Shown here piece after piece: positions 1 to 9,200 of a DNA stretch of 30,469 nt. The translations under genes and the position numbers were made by a program. The stretch is from assembly GCA_015233285.1 (NCBI GenBank), contig JADFYA010000006.1, positions 1 through 30,469 of the forward strand, in the 5' to 3' direction. Positions within the stretch are counted from its first letter, which is position 1; the number at the start of each line of letters is the position of its first letter. Under the pieces are notes generated by a model. That model saw nothing but the letters and a program-made list of their open reading frames with translations, was not told where the DNA came from and searched no databases. This stretch comes from Deltaproteobacteria bacterium (GTDB lineage: Bacteria > Desulfobacterota > JADFXK01).

Positions 1-270
1 TCCCACGAAGACCCTCCCGGCGATGGAAAGCGGCACAGTCAAGATATTCCCAGTCAAGCATGACCCGATGCCGTTAACTCATGATTTCCTTGCTTTTTTT
101 GGGCAAAAATGTGAAGATTAGAGCTATGGAAGGATGTCATCTATGAATGGGAGCGTTAACATTTGCGCCTGGCGGATAAAACACGGGGCCATTTTGTGCC
201 CTGACTTACGCACACCACCCTCCCCCTCTTATCCATTCGACCAAGGCGCAGATCGTAACGGAGGGAGGTC
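1..270. other. Left-edge region without a recognisable gene
   Basis: I see no supported gene here. The stretch runs into a strong ribosome binding site (GGAGGGAGG just before 271) for the ATPase gene. No reverse transcriptase or retron-like RNA gene is visible before the ATPase, which matters because PtuA/PtuB pairs can also be retron effectors. I could not place a convincing -35/-10 pair. Confidence 0.5.
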
Positions 271-1575
271 ATGAGGGTTGAGCAATTCAAGATAAAGAAC
301 TTTCGCGGCATAAGCGAAATGAACCTGGTATTCGACCAGTCTCTAAACGTTTTTTCCGGGGTAAACGGTGCAGGAAAATCGAGCATTTTGGATGCCCTGG
401 CGACTATGCTGTCCTGGGCTACAGCCAGAATTCGCCGATTCAATGCCTCAGGGCGACAGATGAGTGAACTAGATATAAAGAATGGAATTTCCTCTTCAAT
501 TTTAAAAATTTCTGCTTCATTATCAGAACGAAAAGCTGAATGGGTGTTGTCAAAGACGCGAAAAGGTCGTCGCAAACCGGATGTGATCAGTAACTACGTT
601 TCGTTAAACGATGCCGCGCAACATATCCAGCAACAGATTGAAGAGTCAGGAGAACGTTGCTCCATTCCATTGATTGCTTACTACCCGATCAATCGGGTTG
701 TTTCCGATATTCCGCTCAGAATCCGCAACAAACATGACTTCAACCTGTTAGAAGCTTACGACCACTCTCTTTCAGGTGGGACCAACTTCAGAACTTTTTT
801 TGAGTGGTTCCGAAACAGAGAAGATTTAGAAAATGAGCATGGAATTCAAAAAGCTTTCCGTGAATCCGGCCTGGCACTACCTGAAGATTGGGAGTATCCA
901 GACCGGCAGTTAGAAGCTGTTAGGAGGGCGCTGGGTAGTTTGATGCCGAACTTTTCTAATTTGTCCATACAACGCGATCCATTGCGCATGGTGGTCGTCA
1001 AGAATGGACAGAGTTTATGGGTCAACCAACTTTCGGATGGCGAAAAATGCCTGATAGCCATGGTTGGAGACCTGGCCCGGCGTTTAGCCATAGCCAATCC
1101 AACTCACCCAACTCCCATAGAAGGTAGTGGCGTAGTCTTGATTGATGAGATCGACCTCCATCTTCACCCGAGCTGGCAACGAATGATTGTTCCAAGGTTG
1201 AGGGAGACATTCAGCAATTGCCAGTTCTTCATCTCCACTCACTCGCCTCAGGTATTGGGAGAAGTTGACCCAAAGAACGTTTGGTTTCTTCACCAGGACA
1301 AACAATCTTTAGAAATTTCATATACAAAGCCGGAGCAAGCATTTGGTTTGAACTCCTGTGAACTTCTTGAAGAATATATGGAATCGAATCGTCGGAACAT
1401 CGACGTTGATCATCGCCTAACAGAGATTTTCTCGCTTATAGATAACGAGCAGTATGATCAAGCAAAAGTAAAAATTGAGCGCCTAAAGAAAGATGTTCAC
1501 GGCAGTATACCCGATCTTGTAAAAGCTGAGACCATGATTACAATATACGACGATAAAGAGGAACTGGCGGGATGA
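271..1575 (+). CDS. ptuA: PtuA-like AAA/ABC-type ATPase of a Septu-like defence system
   Basis: A 434-residue cytoplasmic RecF/SMC-like ATPase. The N-terminus has the usual beta strand of the family (RVEQFKIKNFRGI) followed by Walker A GVNGAGKSS at residues 30-38. An ABC signature-like LSDGE lies at 254-258, Walker B VVLIDE at 288-293 with the typical LHLHP after it, and an H-loop STHS at 322-325. There is no TOPRIM domain after the ATPase core, only about 100 helical residues. Its stop codon region overlaps the next gene, an HNH protein of the PtuB type, so the two are translationally coupled. In Septu systems PtuA forms a complex with the PtuB nuclease and controls its activity against phage. 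The start at 271 is supported by GGAGG a few bases upstream. The Septu assignment rests on the pair; alone this would only be called an AAA family ATPase. Confidence 0.8.
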   Translation: MRVEQFKIKNFRGISEMNLVFDQSLNVFSGVNGAGKSSILDALATMLSWATARIRRFNASGRQMSELDIKNGISSSILKISASLSERKAEWVLSKTRKGRRKPDVISNYVSLNDAAQHIQQQIEESGERCSIPLIAYYPINRVVSDIPLRIRNKHDFNLLEAYDHSLSGGTNFRTFFEWFRNREDLENEHGIQKAFRESGLALPEDWEYPDRQLEAVRRALGSLMPNFSNLSIQRDPLRMVVVKNGQSLWVNQLSDGEKCLIAMVGDLARRLAIANPTHPTPIEGSGVVLIDEIDLHLHPSWQRMIVPRLRETFSNCQFFISTHSPQVLGEVDPKNVWFLHQDKQSLEISYTKPEQAFGLNSCELLEEYMESNRRNIDVDHRLTEIFSLIDNEQYDQAKVKIERLKKDVHGSIPDLVKAETMITIYDDKEELAG

Positions 1576-2210
1576 TAAATATTCAAAAATTTGCCGAGCC
1601 CCGCAATCTTGTCCAGCACAAATGTCAAACAAATGCGGACTTCGACAACCTTCCTACCGCTGCCAAGAACGCACTTCGTGACAATCTGATAAGAGAACAG
1701 GGGGGATTGTGCTGTTACTGTATGTCGCGCATATCAGCCGAGAAATCACGGATCGAACACTGGCAAAGCCAGAAGGACTTCCCTGCAAAACAATTAGATT
1801 ATGGTAACCTGCTGGCGAGTTGTCATGGCAATAAAGGACGCCGCCCAAAGGAGCAGCATTGCGATGTTCGCAAGGGGGATTCTGCCATTTTGTACAATCC
1901 CGCCGATCAGACGCACAATGTTGCAAGCAAGGTGCAATATCTCCCTCATGGCATAATTAAATCAACTGATACAACATTTGATGCTCAGTTAAATGACGTC
2001 CTTAACTTGAACCTGGCCCGCTTGAAGAATAATAGAGAAAAAATTGCTGACGGTGTGTTTGATTTCCTTAGCAAGCAGGTTGGAACGATAACAAATAGCG
2101 AGCTGATCAAAGAGATTAACAAATGGAAATCTCAAGACGAAGATGGCTTCTTGAAAGAGTTTTGTGGCGTGGCGATTTATTTTCTTAAGAAGCGTCGGCA
2201 GCGTGTGTGA
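1572..2210 (+). CDS. ptuB: PtuB-like HNH endonuclease (TIGR02646-type), Septu effector
   Basis: A 212-residue protein whose ATG overlaps the TGA of the upstream ATPase gene (ATGA). The N-terminal half carries the zinc-supported HNH pattern of the TIGR02646/PtuB family: C47-C48-Y-C50, then IEH at 61-63, then YGNLL with C84-x2-N87, and a second Cys-containing segment HCDVRKGD at 96-103. In this family the His of the IEH motif and the Asn/His of the later segment form the beta-beta-alpha metal nuclease site. The C-terminal 100 residues are helical and unrecognised. Septu PtuB is the DNA-cutting partner of PtuA. No reverse transcriptase gene is adjacent, so a stand-alone Septu system is more likely than a retron cassette. 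Confidence 0.8.
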   Translation: MINIQKFAEPRNLVQHKCQTNADFDNLPTAAKNALRDNLIREQGGLCCYCMSRISAEKSRIEHWQSQKDFPAKQLDYGNLLASCHGNKGRRPKEQHCDVRKGDSAILYNPADQTHNVASKVQYLPHGIIKSTDTTFDAQLNDVLNLNLARLKNNREKIADGVFDFLSKQVGTITNSELIKEINKWKSQDEDGFLKEFCGVAIYFLKKRRQRV

Positions 2211-2332
2211 CTTGGCGCTTTTTACATCATGTGGTTCCGATGCCTTCGTAACATTGCGGGGCAAGGCCAACAGTCAACGTCAAAGACGACATAGATTATC
2301 CATCACCAGCGGATGCGATTGAGGGAAAAGAC

Positions 2333-3697
2333 ATGTTCACCAAAACTTGCGTTTCAGCTTTACTATTGGTTATGATCCTGGGCTTATCGGCTTCGGCTCT
2401 AGCCCAATCAAGCCATCCGGCCGAGGATTCCCAGGTGTCCCGTCACCATCAGGGGCATCAGGAGGCCGCGGCGGCTGTCACCCTCGATGAATTGATCAAG
2501 ACCGCCCTGGCTCGGAACCCATCGCTCCAGGCGGCGCGGCAAACCGTCGGGGCCAAGCAGGCCAGAGTCCTGGCGGAAAAGACCTTACCTGATCCGACTC
2601 TGTCATTTCAAACCATGGGTCAAGCCACTCCATTCAGATTGATGCAAGGTGATCCGTCTTCGGGACGAACGGTGAGTATCCAGCAAGATATCCCCTACCC
2701 TGGAAAGCTGGAACTGAAAGGCCAGATCGCCAATTCAGAAGCGGAAGCCGAACAATGGAATTACGAGCAAACTCGACGACAAGTAATGGCCGACATCAAA
2801 ACGGCCTACTATGGCCTTTATTTAGTTTATAAGTCTGTTGAAGTAGTTGAAAAAAATCGGGACTTGCTCCGAACCATGGGCCGACTATCCGAGGCGAGAT
2901 ACCAGGCCGGTCAGGGTAACCAACAGGATATTCTTAAAGTTCAGGTGGAAATAACGAAACTTATCGACAAATTGACCCTATTGGACCAACGCCGGAGCAC
3001 CACCGAAGCCTTGATCAATAGTCTGCTCTATCGTCAACCCGACACGCCCTTAGGGCGACCGGCCGAATTCACCAAATCCGAATTGCATTATTCACTAGAC
3101 CAACTCAACCAGCTCGCCCAGAGCAATTCCCCCAAACTGAAAACCCAGGACCGGGAAGTCCATCGCAATGAATACCAGGTGCAGCTAGCCAAACAGGAAT
3201 TTTATCCTGATTTTTCGGTCGGCCTGAGCTATGTCGACCGGGATGAGATGAGGGAAATGTACGGCCTTATGGTAAGTGTTAAACTTCCCGTATATTTTTG
3301 GCGCAAACAGGAGCCTCAACTGCAAAGCGCCAAGCTGAATCTGGATAGTGCCCAGAAACAACGCGACAATTTGGGTTCCACCCTAGCCTATAATATCAAA
3401 GAAGCTTATCTGACAGCCACCACCGCGGACAAGTTGATTCAGCTCTACACGACAACGGCCATTCCAATGGCTAAACTCACCCTTGAATCATCTCTGGCTT
3501 CATATCAGACCGGAGCGGGAGACTCTCTCTCGGTGATAAACAACATAGTCACCTTGTTGGATTACGAACTGAAGTACCATGAGGCCGTGACAGATTTTCA
3601 GAAAGCCTTAGCCCAGATAGAACCCATTGTCGGCGTCGACTTAACCGGCGTCACCAGTCGTTCCGAGATCAAACACGAACATGCGGCAGATAAATAA
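2333..3697 (+). CDS. cusC: TolC-family outer-membrane channel of a Cus/Czc-type metal efflux system
   Basis: A 454-residue outer-membrane efflux protein. A Sec signal peptide is clear (residues 1-24, hydrophobic core LLLVMILGL, likely cut after ALA). Mature residues include a His-rich stretch HHQGHQ at about 38-43, and the extreme C-terminus has KHEHAADK. The two OEP repeats are long heptad-like helices (for example the VEKNRDLLRTMGRLSEARYQ region and its C-terminal counterpart ending SLASYQTGAGDSLSVINN). It is followed after 48 nt by the membrane-fusion gene and then the RND pump, so it is the exit duct of this tripartite pump. The gene symbol reflects operon context; CzcC and CusC cannot be separated confidently from this sequence alone. 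Confidence 0.85.
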   Translation: MFTKTCVSALLLVMILGLSASALAQSSHPAEDSQVSRHHQGHQEAAAAVTLDELIKTALARNPSLQAARQTVGAKQARVLAEKTLPDPTLSFQTMGQATPFRLMQGDPSSGRTVSIQQDIPYPGKLELKGQIANSEAEAEQWNYEQTRRQVMADIKTAYYGLYLVYKSVEVVEKNRDLLRTMGRLSEARYQAGQGNQQDILKVQVEITKLIDKLTLLDQRRSTTEALINSLLYRQPDTPLGRPAEFTKSELHYSLDQLNQLAQSNSPKLKTQDREVHRNEYQVQLAKQEFYPDFSVGLSYVDRDEMREMYGLMVSVKLPVYFWRKQEPQLQSAKLNLDSAQKQRDNLGSTLAYNIKEAYLTATTADKLIQLYTTTAIPMAKLTLESSLASYQTGAGDSLSVINNIVTLLDYELKYHEAVTDFQKALAQIEPIVGVDLTGVTSRSEIKHEHAADK

Positions 3698-3745
3698 CCA
3701 AGAAATGACACGTTGCAACCTGACGATCTATTAAGGAGAAGAGTG

Positions 3746-5467
3746 ATGCCCAGGGACAGTCTGACACCGCTGAAAGATATTTTGAAGTTGGACCAACCAA
3801 GGCCCAAGAGGCACGGGGTTATGTGGATCATCATTCTCCTATTGATTCTGGGGGGGATAGCCCTGGCTGATCACTTCTACAACGATATGCGCCTCAGCCG
3901 AAAGTTGATCGAGTCAGCCCGGCACACTTATGCCCAATTACGTAAACAACCGACATCGGAGGTCCCCAGTCCCAAACCTGCCGGCGAAAAAAAGATCCTG
4001 TACTGGCAAGACCCGATGAATCCGGCCCACAAGTCGGACAAGCCGGGAAAGGCTCCGGACGGCATGGATTTGGTTCCCATCTATGCCGATGATGAAGGCG
4101 ACAAAGAGAGCCCGCCACCCGGTGGGTTTAAGATCAGCCCCCAAAGACAACAGCTCATCGGAGTGCAATTTGGGGAAGTGGTAGAAAGAAAATTAACCAA
4201 GACCATCCGGACGGTGGGGCGACTGGCTTATGACGAAACGAAGATTCGGCGCATCCAGACGCGGGTCGATGGTTGGATAAGCCGGGTCTATGTCGATTTC
4301 ACCGGGAAATTGGTTAAAAAAGGTCAACCGATGATCAGTTTTTATAGCCCGTCCTTAGTTGCCACAGGGCAGGAACTGCTCATTGCCAAGAAATCGAAAG
4401 ATGCCCTGGCCGACAGCCCATATAAAGATATCGGGCAAAGCACCCAGACACTTTACGAGGCAGCCAAGAAACGGTTACGATTGTGGAATGTCTCCGAAGC
4501 CCAGATCCGGGAAATCGAAAAACGGGGAGCTCCGTTGACCACGTTGACGCTCTATGCTCCCAGCGGAGGTTTTGTCCTGGCTCGTAACGCTTTTGAGGGG
4601 CAACGGATCGCCCCGGAAACAGAACTCTACACCCTGGCGGATTTATCAACCATTTGGCTCCTGGCCGAAGTGTATGAGTCTGAATTGCCGCTGATCCAAA
4701 TCGGTCAAACAGGAACCATGACGCTTCCTTCCTTCCCGGGCAAGGTTTTCACCGGCAAAGTGAATTACATCTACCCCGAAGTCGATAAGGTGGCTCGGAC
4801 TATTAAAGTCAGACTTGAATTTCCTAACCCTGGGGTCCAGTTAAAACCGGACATGTATGCCAATGTGGTGTTCAGTATCGAATATGGTCGGCAGACGGTC
4901 GTGCCCGAGGATGCGGTGCTCGATTCCGGGACGGAGCAGTTTGTCTTTATGGCTCGAGACGGCGGCTATTTCGAACCACGTCAGGTCACCTTGGGACAAA
5001 AAATGGACAACTTCTACCAGGTCTTGGACGGCCTTAAACCTGGTGACCGGGTAGTCACTTCGGCCAACTTTCTGATCGACTCGGAAAGCAAATTGAAATC
5101 CGCGTTTACCGGAATGGCGGGAAAAGGACAGGCAGGCCATGGCGGTGACGCGCCTCCCGAGGCCAAAGAAAAAGATTCTCATGGCAACCCCCAAGACGTC
5201 TTACCCAGCCAAAACCGATCTGAGCAGACTCCGGTCAAACCCAAATTAACTAGTGAGACGCCACCTGCCATTACCCATTCCAGACATGAGCCGGCTATCC
5301 AACCAACGCCGGAAGAAAAATCCGCCGGCCACGCCGGACATGATCAGCAGATACCAGCTGAATTGCGGCCTTCCCCAAGTCATCAACCCGATCAGATGGC
5401 GCCCATGCCCACGGCCTATCAGGAAAAGGTCCCGGACCATTCTGGTCATGGTCACACCAGTCATTAG
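3746..5467 (+). CDS. cusB: CusB-like periplasmic adaptor of metal RND efflux, with His-rich C-terminal tail
   Basis: A 573-residue membrane-fusion protein. The ATG at 3746 is preferred over an upstream TTG at 3713 because AAGGAG sits 7 nt before it. An N-terminal membrane anchor (WIIILLLILGGIALA) is followed by a heavy-metal-binding domain with the CusB-like signature ILYWQDPMNP and DKPGKAPDGMDLVPIYADD. Then come the lipoyl/hairpin/beta-barrel domains (GWISRVYVDFTGKLVKKGQP; APSGGFVLARNAFEGQRI). The last 110 or so residues form a low-complexity tail containing 11 His, ending SGHGHTSH. CusB adaptors bind Cu(I)/Ag(I) and hand it to CusA. The HMBD wording (DPM, GMDLVP) argues for monovalent copper/silver rather than Czc-type substrates. 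Confidence 0.88.
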   Translation: MPRDSLTPLKDILKLDQPRPKRHGVMWIIILLLILGGIALADHFYNDMRLSRKLIESARHTYAQLRKQPTSEVPSPKPAGEKKILYWQDPMNPAHKSDKPGKAPDGMDLVPIYADDEGDKESPPPGGFKISPQRQQLIGVQFGEVVERKLTKTIRTVGRLAYDETKIRRIQTRVDGWISRVYVDFTGKLVKKGQPMISFYSPSLVATGQELLIAKKSKDALADSPYKDIGQSTQTLYEAAKKRLRLWNVSEAQIREIEKRGAPLTTLTLYAPSGGFVLARNAFEGQRIAPETELYTLADLSTIWLLAEVYESELPLIQIGQTGTMTLPSFPGKVFTGKVNYIYPEVDKVARTIKVRLEFPNPGVQLKPDMYANVVFSIEYGRQTVVPEDAVLDSGTEQFVFMARDGGYFEPRQVTLGQKMDNFYQVLDGLKPGDRVVTSANFLIDSESKLKSAFTGMAGKGQAGHGGDAPPEAKEKDSHGNPQDVLPSQNRSEQTPVKPKLTSETPPAITHSRHEPAIQPTPEEKSAGHAGHDQQIPAELRPSPSHQPDQMAPMPTAYQEKVPDHSGHGHTSH

Positions 5468-5526
5468 TAACAACTCACGAGCAACAAGGAACCAGCAACG
5501 AGAAACCAGCAACAAGGAAGCGGGCC
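5468..5526 (+). repeat. Short AGCAAC/ACCAGCAAC tandem repeats in the cusB-cusA spacer
   Basis: The 59-nt gap between cusB and cusA contains three near-identical 14-15-nt units built on AGCAACAAGGAACC, AGCAACGAGAAACC and AGCAACAAGGAAGC, ending directly at the cusA start. The AAGGAAG of the last unit supplies the probable ribosome binding site. A related CAACCAGCAC/CGGCAAC sequence occurs in the leader of the FAD-subunit gene on the other strand (17840-17914). Function unknown. Confidence 0.6.
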
Positions 5527-8500
5527 ATGATTAACCGGATTATCGATAGTTGCGCCAACAATAAATTCATCGTCTTCCTCTTTGTCGGCGTGGCTGTCTT
5601 CTCCGGCTATTACGCTATAAAGAATATCCCGCTGGATGCCATCCCGGACCTCTCCGACACCCAGGTGATCATTTATTCCCGGTGGGACCGCAGCCCCGAC
5701 ATCATGGAGGATCAGGTCACCTACCCGATTATCACGGCCATGCTGGGCGTGCCGAAAGTGAAAGATATTCGTGGGTTCTCCGACTTTGGCTTTTCTTACG
5801 TCTATATCATTTTTGAAGAAGGCACGGATATGTATTGGGCGCGATCGCGGACTATTGAATACCTGAGTAACATTTTGCCGCGGCTCCCCCAAGGTGCCCA
5901 GGTGGAAATGGCCCGTGATGTGACAGCGGTAGGCTGGGTGTACCAATACGCTCTGGTGGACAAAACCGGGAAGCGCAATCTGGCCGACCTGCGGTCCATC
6001 CAGGACTGGCAGTTGCGGTATGAGTTGCAGTCAATCCCTGGAGTGGCCGAGGTTGCCCCGCTGGGTGGGTTCGTCCGGCAGTATCAGGTCAATCTGGATC
6101 CCAATGCCCTGGTCTCTTACAAGATTCCTCTGGAAAAGGTGACTGAGGCTATTCGAGACGGCAACAATGACGTGGGCGGCAGGTTGTTGGAGATGGCCGG
6201 CCGGGAATACATGATCCGCGGCCGGGGTTACATCAAGTCAACCGCCGATATTGGCAATATCGTGGTGGGCCGAAATGCCGAGACCGGTACGCCGATTTTG
6301 GTCAAGCAACTGGGTCAGGTGGTGCTGGGTCCGGACATCCGGCGCGGGGTGGCGGACCTGGATGGCGAAGGGGAGACGGTCGGCGGGATCGTGATCATGC
6401 GGAACGGGGAAAATGCACTTAAGGTCATCGAACAGGTACGCAAACGGCTCGACCAGATCAAACCGTCTTTACCTCCCGGCGTAACCATCGTGCCTACTTA
6501 CGACCGGGCCGAACTGATCGAACGGGCCATTGAGACATTAAAAGGCACGCTCATCGAAGAATTGACCATTGTCAGCCTGATTATTCTCATCTTTTTGTGG
6601 CACATCCCCAGCGCCATTGTGCCCATCATCACTATTCCGATCACCGTGATTATCGCCTTCATCCCCATGTATGGGTTTAAGATTACGGCCAACATCATGT
6701 CTCTGGGCGGGATAGCCATTGCCATTGGGGCCATGGTGGACGCCTCTATCGTGGTCGTGGAGCAGACCCACAAAAAACTGGAACATTGGGAGGCGGATGG
6801 TCGGCCGGGTAATTTCAAAGACGTCGTTATTGGTGCGGTTAAGGAGGTCGGGGGGCCGAGCTTTTTTGCCCTGCTGGTTATCGCCGTTGCCTTTATGCCC
6901 GTGTTTACTTTGGAAGCACAAGAAGGCCGGTTGTTTAAGCCCTTGGCCTTTACCAAAAATTTTTCCATGATTATTGCGGCTGTGCTGGCCATTACCCTGG
7001 ATCCGGCCATTCGGCTGTTGTTTACCCGAATGGACCGGTTTCGTTTCCGTCCCCGCTGGCTGGCCGGCCTGACCAACGCCGTGCTGGTGGGTAAAATTCA
7101 CAAAGAAGAAAATCATCCCATTAGCCGGCCGTTGATGAAAATCTATCATCCCCTGGTCAACTTCGTGTTACGGCATCAGTGGTTGACCATCACTGCCGCG
7201 GTGCTTGTAGTGGCTCTGACTGTTCCGGTTTTCAACCAGTTGGGATCGGAGTTTATGCCTCCTTTGGATGAAGGGGCGCTTTTGTACATGCCCACCACCC
7301 TGCCTGGGATCTCGGTGACGGAAGCCCAGAAGCTGTTGCAGGTGCAGGATAAAATAATCAAGACCTTCCCCGAGGTGGAGCGGGTCTTTGGTAAAGCCGG
7401 ACGGGCGGAGACAGCCACGGATCCGGCCCCCTTCTCCATGATGGAAACGGTCATTATCCTTAAGTCGCCGGCCCAATGGCCGAAAATCCCCCGCTGGTAT
7501 TCCGATTGGGCCCCGGATTGGTTACAGAATATTTTGCGCCGGGCCTGGCCGGATCATAAAAGCACCCAGGAATTGATTTATGGCCCAGGGGGGTTGAATG
7601 AATCCATCCAAATTCCCGGTGTAGTCAATGCCTGGACCATGCCCGTCAAGGCCCGCATAGATATGTTGACGACAGGAGTACGAACGCCCGTCGGGATTAA
7701 GATTCTGGGGCCCGATTTAAACAAAATCCAAGAACTCGGCCGGCAAATCGAAACGGCTTTGAAAGATGTCCCAGGCACCACGAGTGTTTTTGCCGAGCGG
7801 ACGGCTGGTGGGTATTTTATTGATTTCGTGTTAAAACGTGATGAAATGGCCCGTTATGGTCTGACCGTTAAGCAGGTGGAAATGGCCGTTACATCAGCCA
7901 TAGGCGGTGAGAACATCACTACCACCGTGGAGGGACGCGAGCGTTATCCGGTTAATGTCCGTTATATGAGGGACTACCGTAGCTCCATCGATCGCTTAAA
8001 CCGGACCCTGGTGGCGACCATGGACGGAACCCAGATTCCCATGGGCCAGATAGCCGATATCAAGCTGCTGTCGGGACCGGGGATGATCCGGGATGAAAAC
8101 GGCCGGTTAAGCGGATATGTTTATGTGGACCTGGGCAATCGTGATGTGGGCGGTTATGTGGCCGAGGCCAAACAAGTGGTTAAAGAAAAAATACAACTCC
8201 CGGTCGGTTATACCCTGGTCTGGAGTGGACAATATGAGTTTATGCAGCGCGTTTCGGAAAGACTCATGTTTGTCATCCCGATTACTCTGTTCATTATCTT
8301 TCTGCTCATTTACTTCAACACCGGTTCCGCAGCCAAGACATTGATCATTTTTCTGGCTGTCCCCTTTTCGGCCGTCGGGGCGATTTGGTTCCTCCATTTC
8401 TTGGGCTATAACATGAGCATCGCGGTCTGGGTAGGGTTGATTGCCCTGATGGGGGTGGATGCCGAGACCGGTGTCTTCATGTTACTTTATCTCGACCTGG

Positions 8501-8829
8501 CCTATTACGGTCTGCGAGATAAGGGATTGATGAAATCTCGGGAGCATTTGAGACAGGCGATTGTGGAAGGTGCGGTCAAGCGACTCAGGCCGAAGTTTAT
8601 GACCGTGGCGGTAATGTTCACGGGTCTGGTGCCCATCATGTGGTCGACCGGTACCGGATCGGATGTCATGAAACGCATCGCCGCGCCCATGGTCGGAGGC
8701 ATTTTCACTTCATTTATTATGGAGCTGCTGGTTTATCCGGCCATCTACGAAATATGGCGCTGGTACTTCTATGTGCGTAAGGAAAGCGGCGAACCAATGG
8801 AAGTTGACCCGCTGATAAGCACGGAATAG
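5527..8829 (+). CDS. cusA: CusA/CzcA-family heavy-metal RND inner-membrane pump
   Basis: A 1100-residue HME-RND proton/metal antiporter with the usual start (MINRIIDSCANNKFIV), first membrane helix and two large periplasmic loops. Family hallmarks: DAIPDLSDTQV near residue 40; TM4 segment GGIAIAIGAMVDASIVVVEQTHKK, carrying the proton-relay Asp; and the C-terminal GVDAETGVFMLLYLD. The periplasmic cleft has RIDMLTTG and APFSMMET, regions which hold Met ligands in E. coli CusA and fit Cu(I)/Ag(I) transport. Length slightly exceeds E. coli CusA (about 1047), partly from an insertion around residues 655-690 (PRWYSDWAPDWLQNILRR). It is the third gene of the cusCBA-like operon. Confidence 0.92.
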   Translation: MINRIIDSCANNKFIVFLFVGVAVFSGYYAIKNIPLDAIPDLSDTQVIIYSRWDRSPDIMEDQVTYPIITAMLGVPKVKDIRGFSDFGFSYVYIIFEEGTDMYWARSRTIEYLSNILPRLPQGAQVEMARDVTAVGWVYQYALVDKTGKRNLADLRSIQDWQLRYELQSIPGVAEVAPLGGFVRQYQVNLDPNALVSYKIPLEKVTEAIRDGNNDVGGRLLEMAGREYMIRGRGYIKSTADIGNIVVGRNAETGTPILVKQLGQVVLGPDIRRGVADLDGEGETVGGIVIMRNGENALKVIEQVRKRLDQIKPSLPPGVTIVPTYDRAELIERAIETLKGTLIEELTIVSLIILIFLWHIPSAIVPIITIPITVIIAFIPMYGFKITANIMSLGGIAIAIGAMVDASIVVVEQTHKKLEHWEADGRPGNFKDVVIGAVKEVGGPSFFALLVIAVAFMPVFTLEAQEGRLFKPLAFTKNFSMIIAAVLAITLDPAIRLLFTRMDRFRFRPRWLAGLTNAVLVGKIHKEENHPISRPLMKIYHPLVNFVLRHQWLTITAAVLVVALTVPVFNQLGSEFMPPLDEGALLYMPTTLPGISVTEAQKLLQVQDKIIKTFPEVERVFGKAGRAETATDPAPFSMMETVIILKSPAQWPKIPRWYSDWAPDWLQNILRRAWPDHKSTQELIYGPGGLNESIQIPGVVNAWTMPVKARIDMLTTGVRTPVGIKILGPDLNKIQELGRQIETALKDVPGTTSVFAERTAGGYFIDFVLKRDEMARYGLTVKQVEMAVTSAIGGENITTTVEGRERYPVNVRYMRDYRSSIDRLNRTLVATMDGTQIPMGQIADIKLLSGPGMIRDENGRLSGYVYVDLGNRDVGGYVAEAKQVVKEKIQLPVGYTLVWSGQYEFMQRVSERLMFVIPITLFIIFLLIYFNTGSAAKTLIIFLAVPFSAVGAIWFLHFLGYNMSIAVWVGLIALMGVDAETGVFMLLYLDLAYYGLRDKGLMKSREHLRQAIVEGAVKRLRPKFMTVAVMFTGLVPIMWSTGTGSDVMKRIAAPMVGGIFTSFIMELLVYPAIYEIWRWYFYVRKESGEPMEVDPLISTE

Positions 8830-8859
8830 ATAGCCGGGCACAAGTCCGTGGAGAGAATG

Positions 8860-9162
8860 ATGCCCAAAAAGAATTGCTGGGAATTCCAAAAATGTGGACG
8901 TCAACCGGGAGGTGACAAAGCCGAAGAGCTGGGAATTTGCCCGGCATCTATTGAGGAAGCCGCAGATGGTCTCAATGACGGCCACATGGGCGGCCGCTGT
9001 TGTTGGGTCATTGCCGGGACTTTATGCTGCGGAAAACCCCAGGGCAGCTATGCCTCGAAACTTAGCACCTGTGTCTCATGTGAATTCTACCAACTGGTCC
9101 ATCAGGAGGAAGGAGTCTCTTTTGAACCAGAGGCTTCTCCTCCCCAGAAAGCACACGAATAA
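8860..9162 (+). CDS. Two-CW domain Cys-rich small protein
   Basis: A 100-residue soluble protein, 30 nt after cusA and probably in its operon. The start at ATG 8860 is favoured by GGAG 6 nt upstream; GTG 8848 or ATG 8857 are alternatives. It shows the two-CW pattern: N-terminal CWEFQKCGRQPGG, then GICPAS, then GGRCCWVIAGTLCCGKPQGSYASK, then CVSCEFYQLVHQEEG. These spaced Cys and Trp residues are typical of a small domain seen in anaerobes, alone or attached to sensor proteins, and probably bind metal or a cluster. Its position behind a metal pump suggests a metal-binding or sensing accessory role, but that is inference. Confidence 0.75.
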   Translation: MPKKNCWEFQKCGRQPGGDKAEELGICPASIEEAADGLNDGHMGGRCCWVIAGTLCCGKPQGSYASKLSTCVSCEFYQLVHQEEGVSFEPEASPPQKAHE

Positions 9163-9200
9163 ATTTTGATAGAATATGTGGAATCGAGTGAGATACCGCC

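Noticed and set aside
1..270. Retron Ec78-like cassette upstream of the PtuA/PtuB pair
   Set aside because: No reverse transcriptase coding sequence is visible next to ptuA; only sequence beyond the window edge could revive this.
6538..7149. Long minus-strand open frame (203 codons) opposite cusA, and others like it opposite the large-subunit genes
   Set aside because: They lie inside well-supported coding sequence, have no ribosome site or recognisable domain, and their odd composition follows from the codon use of the sense gene.
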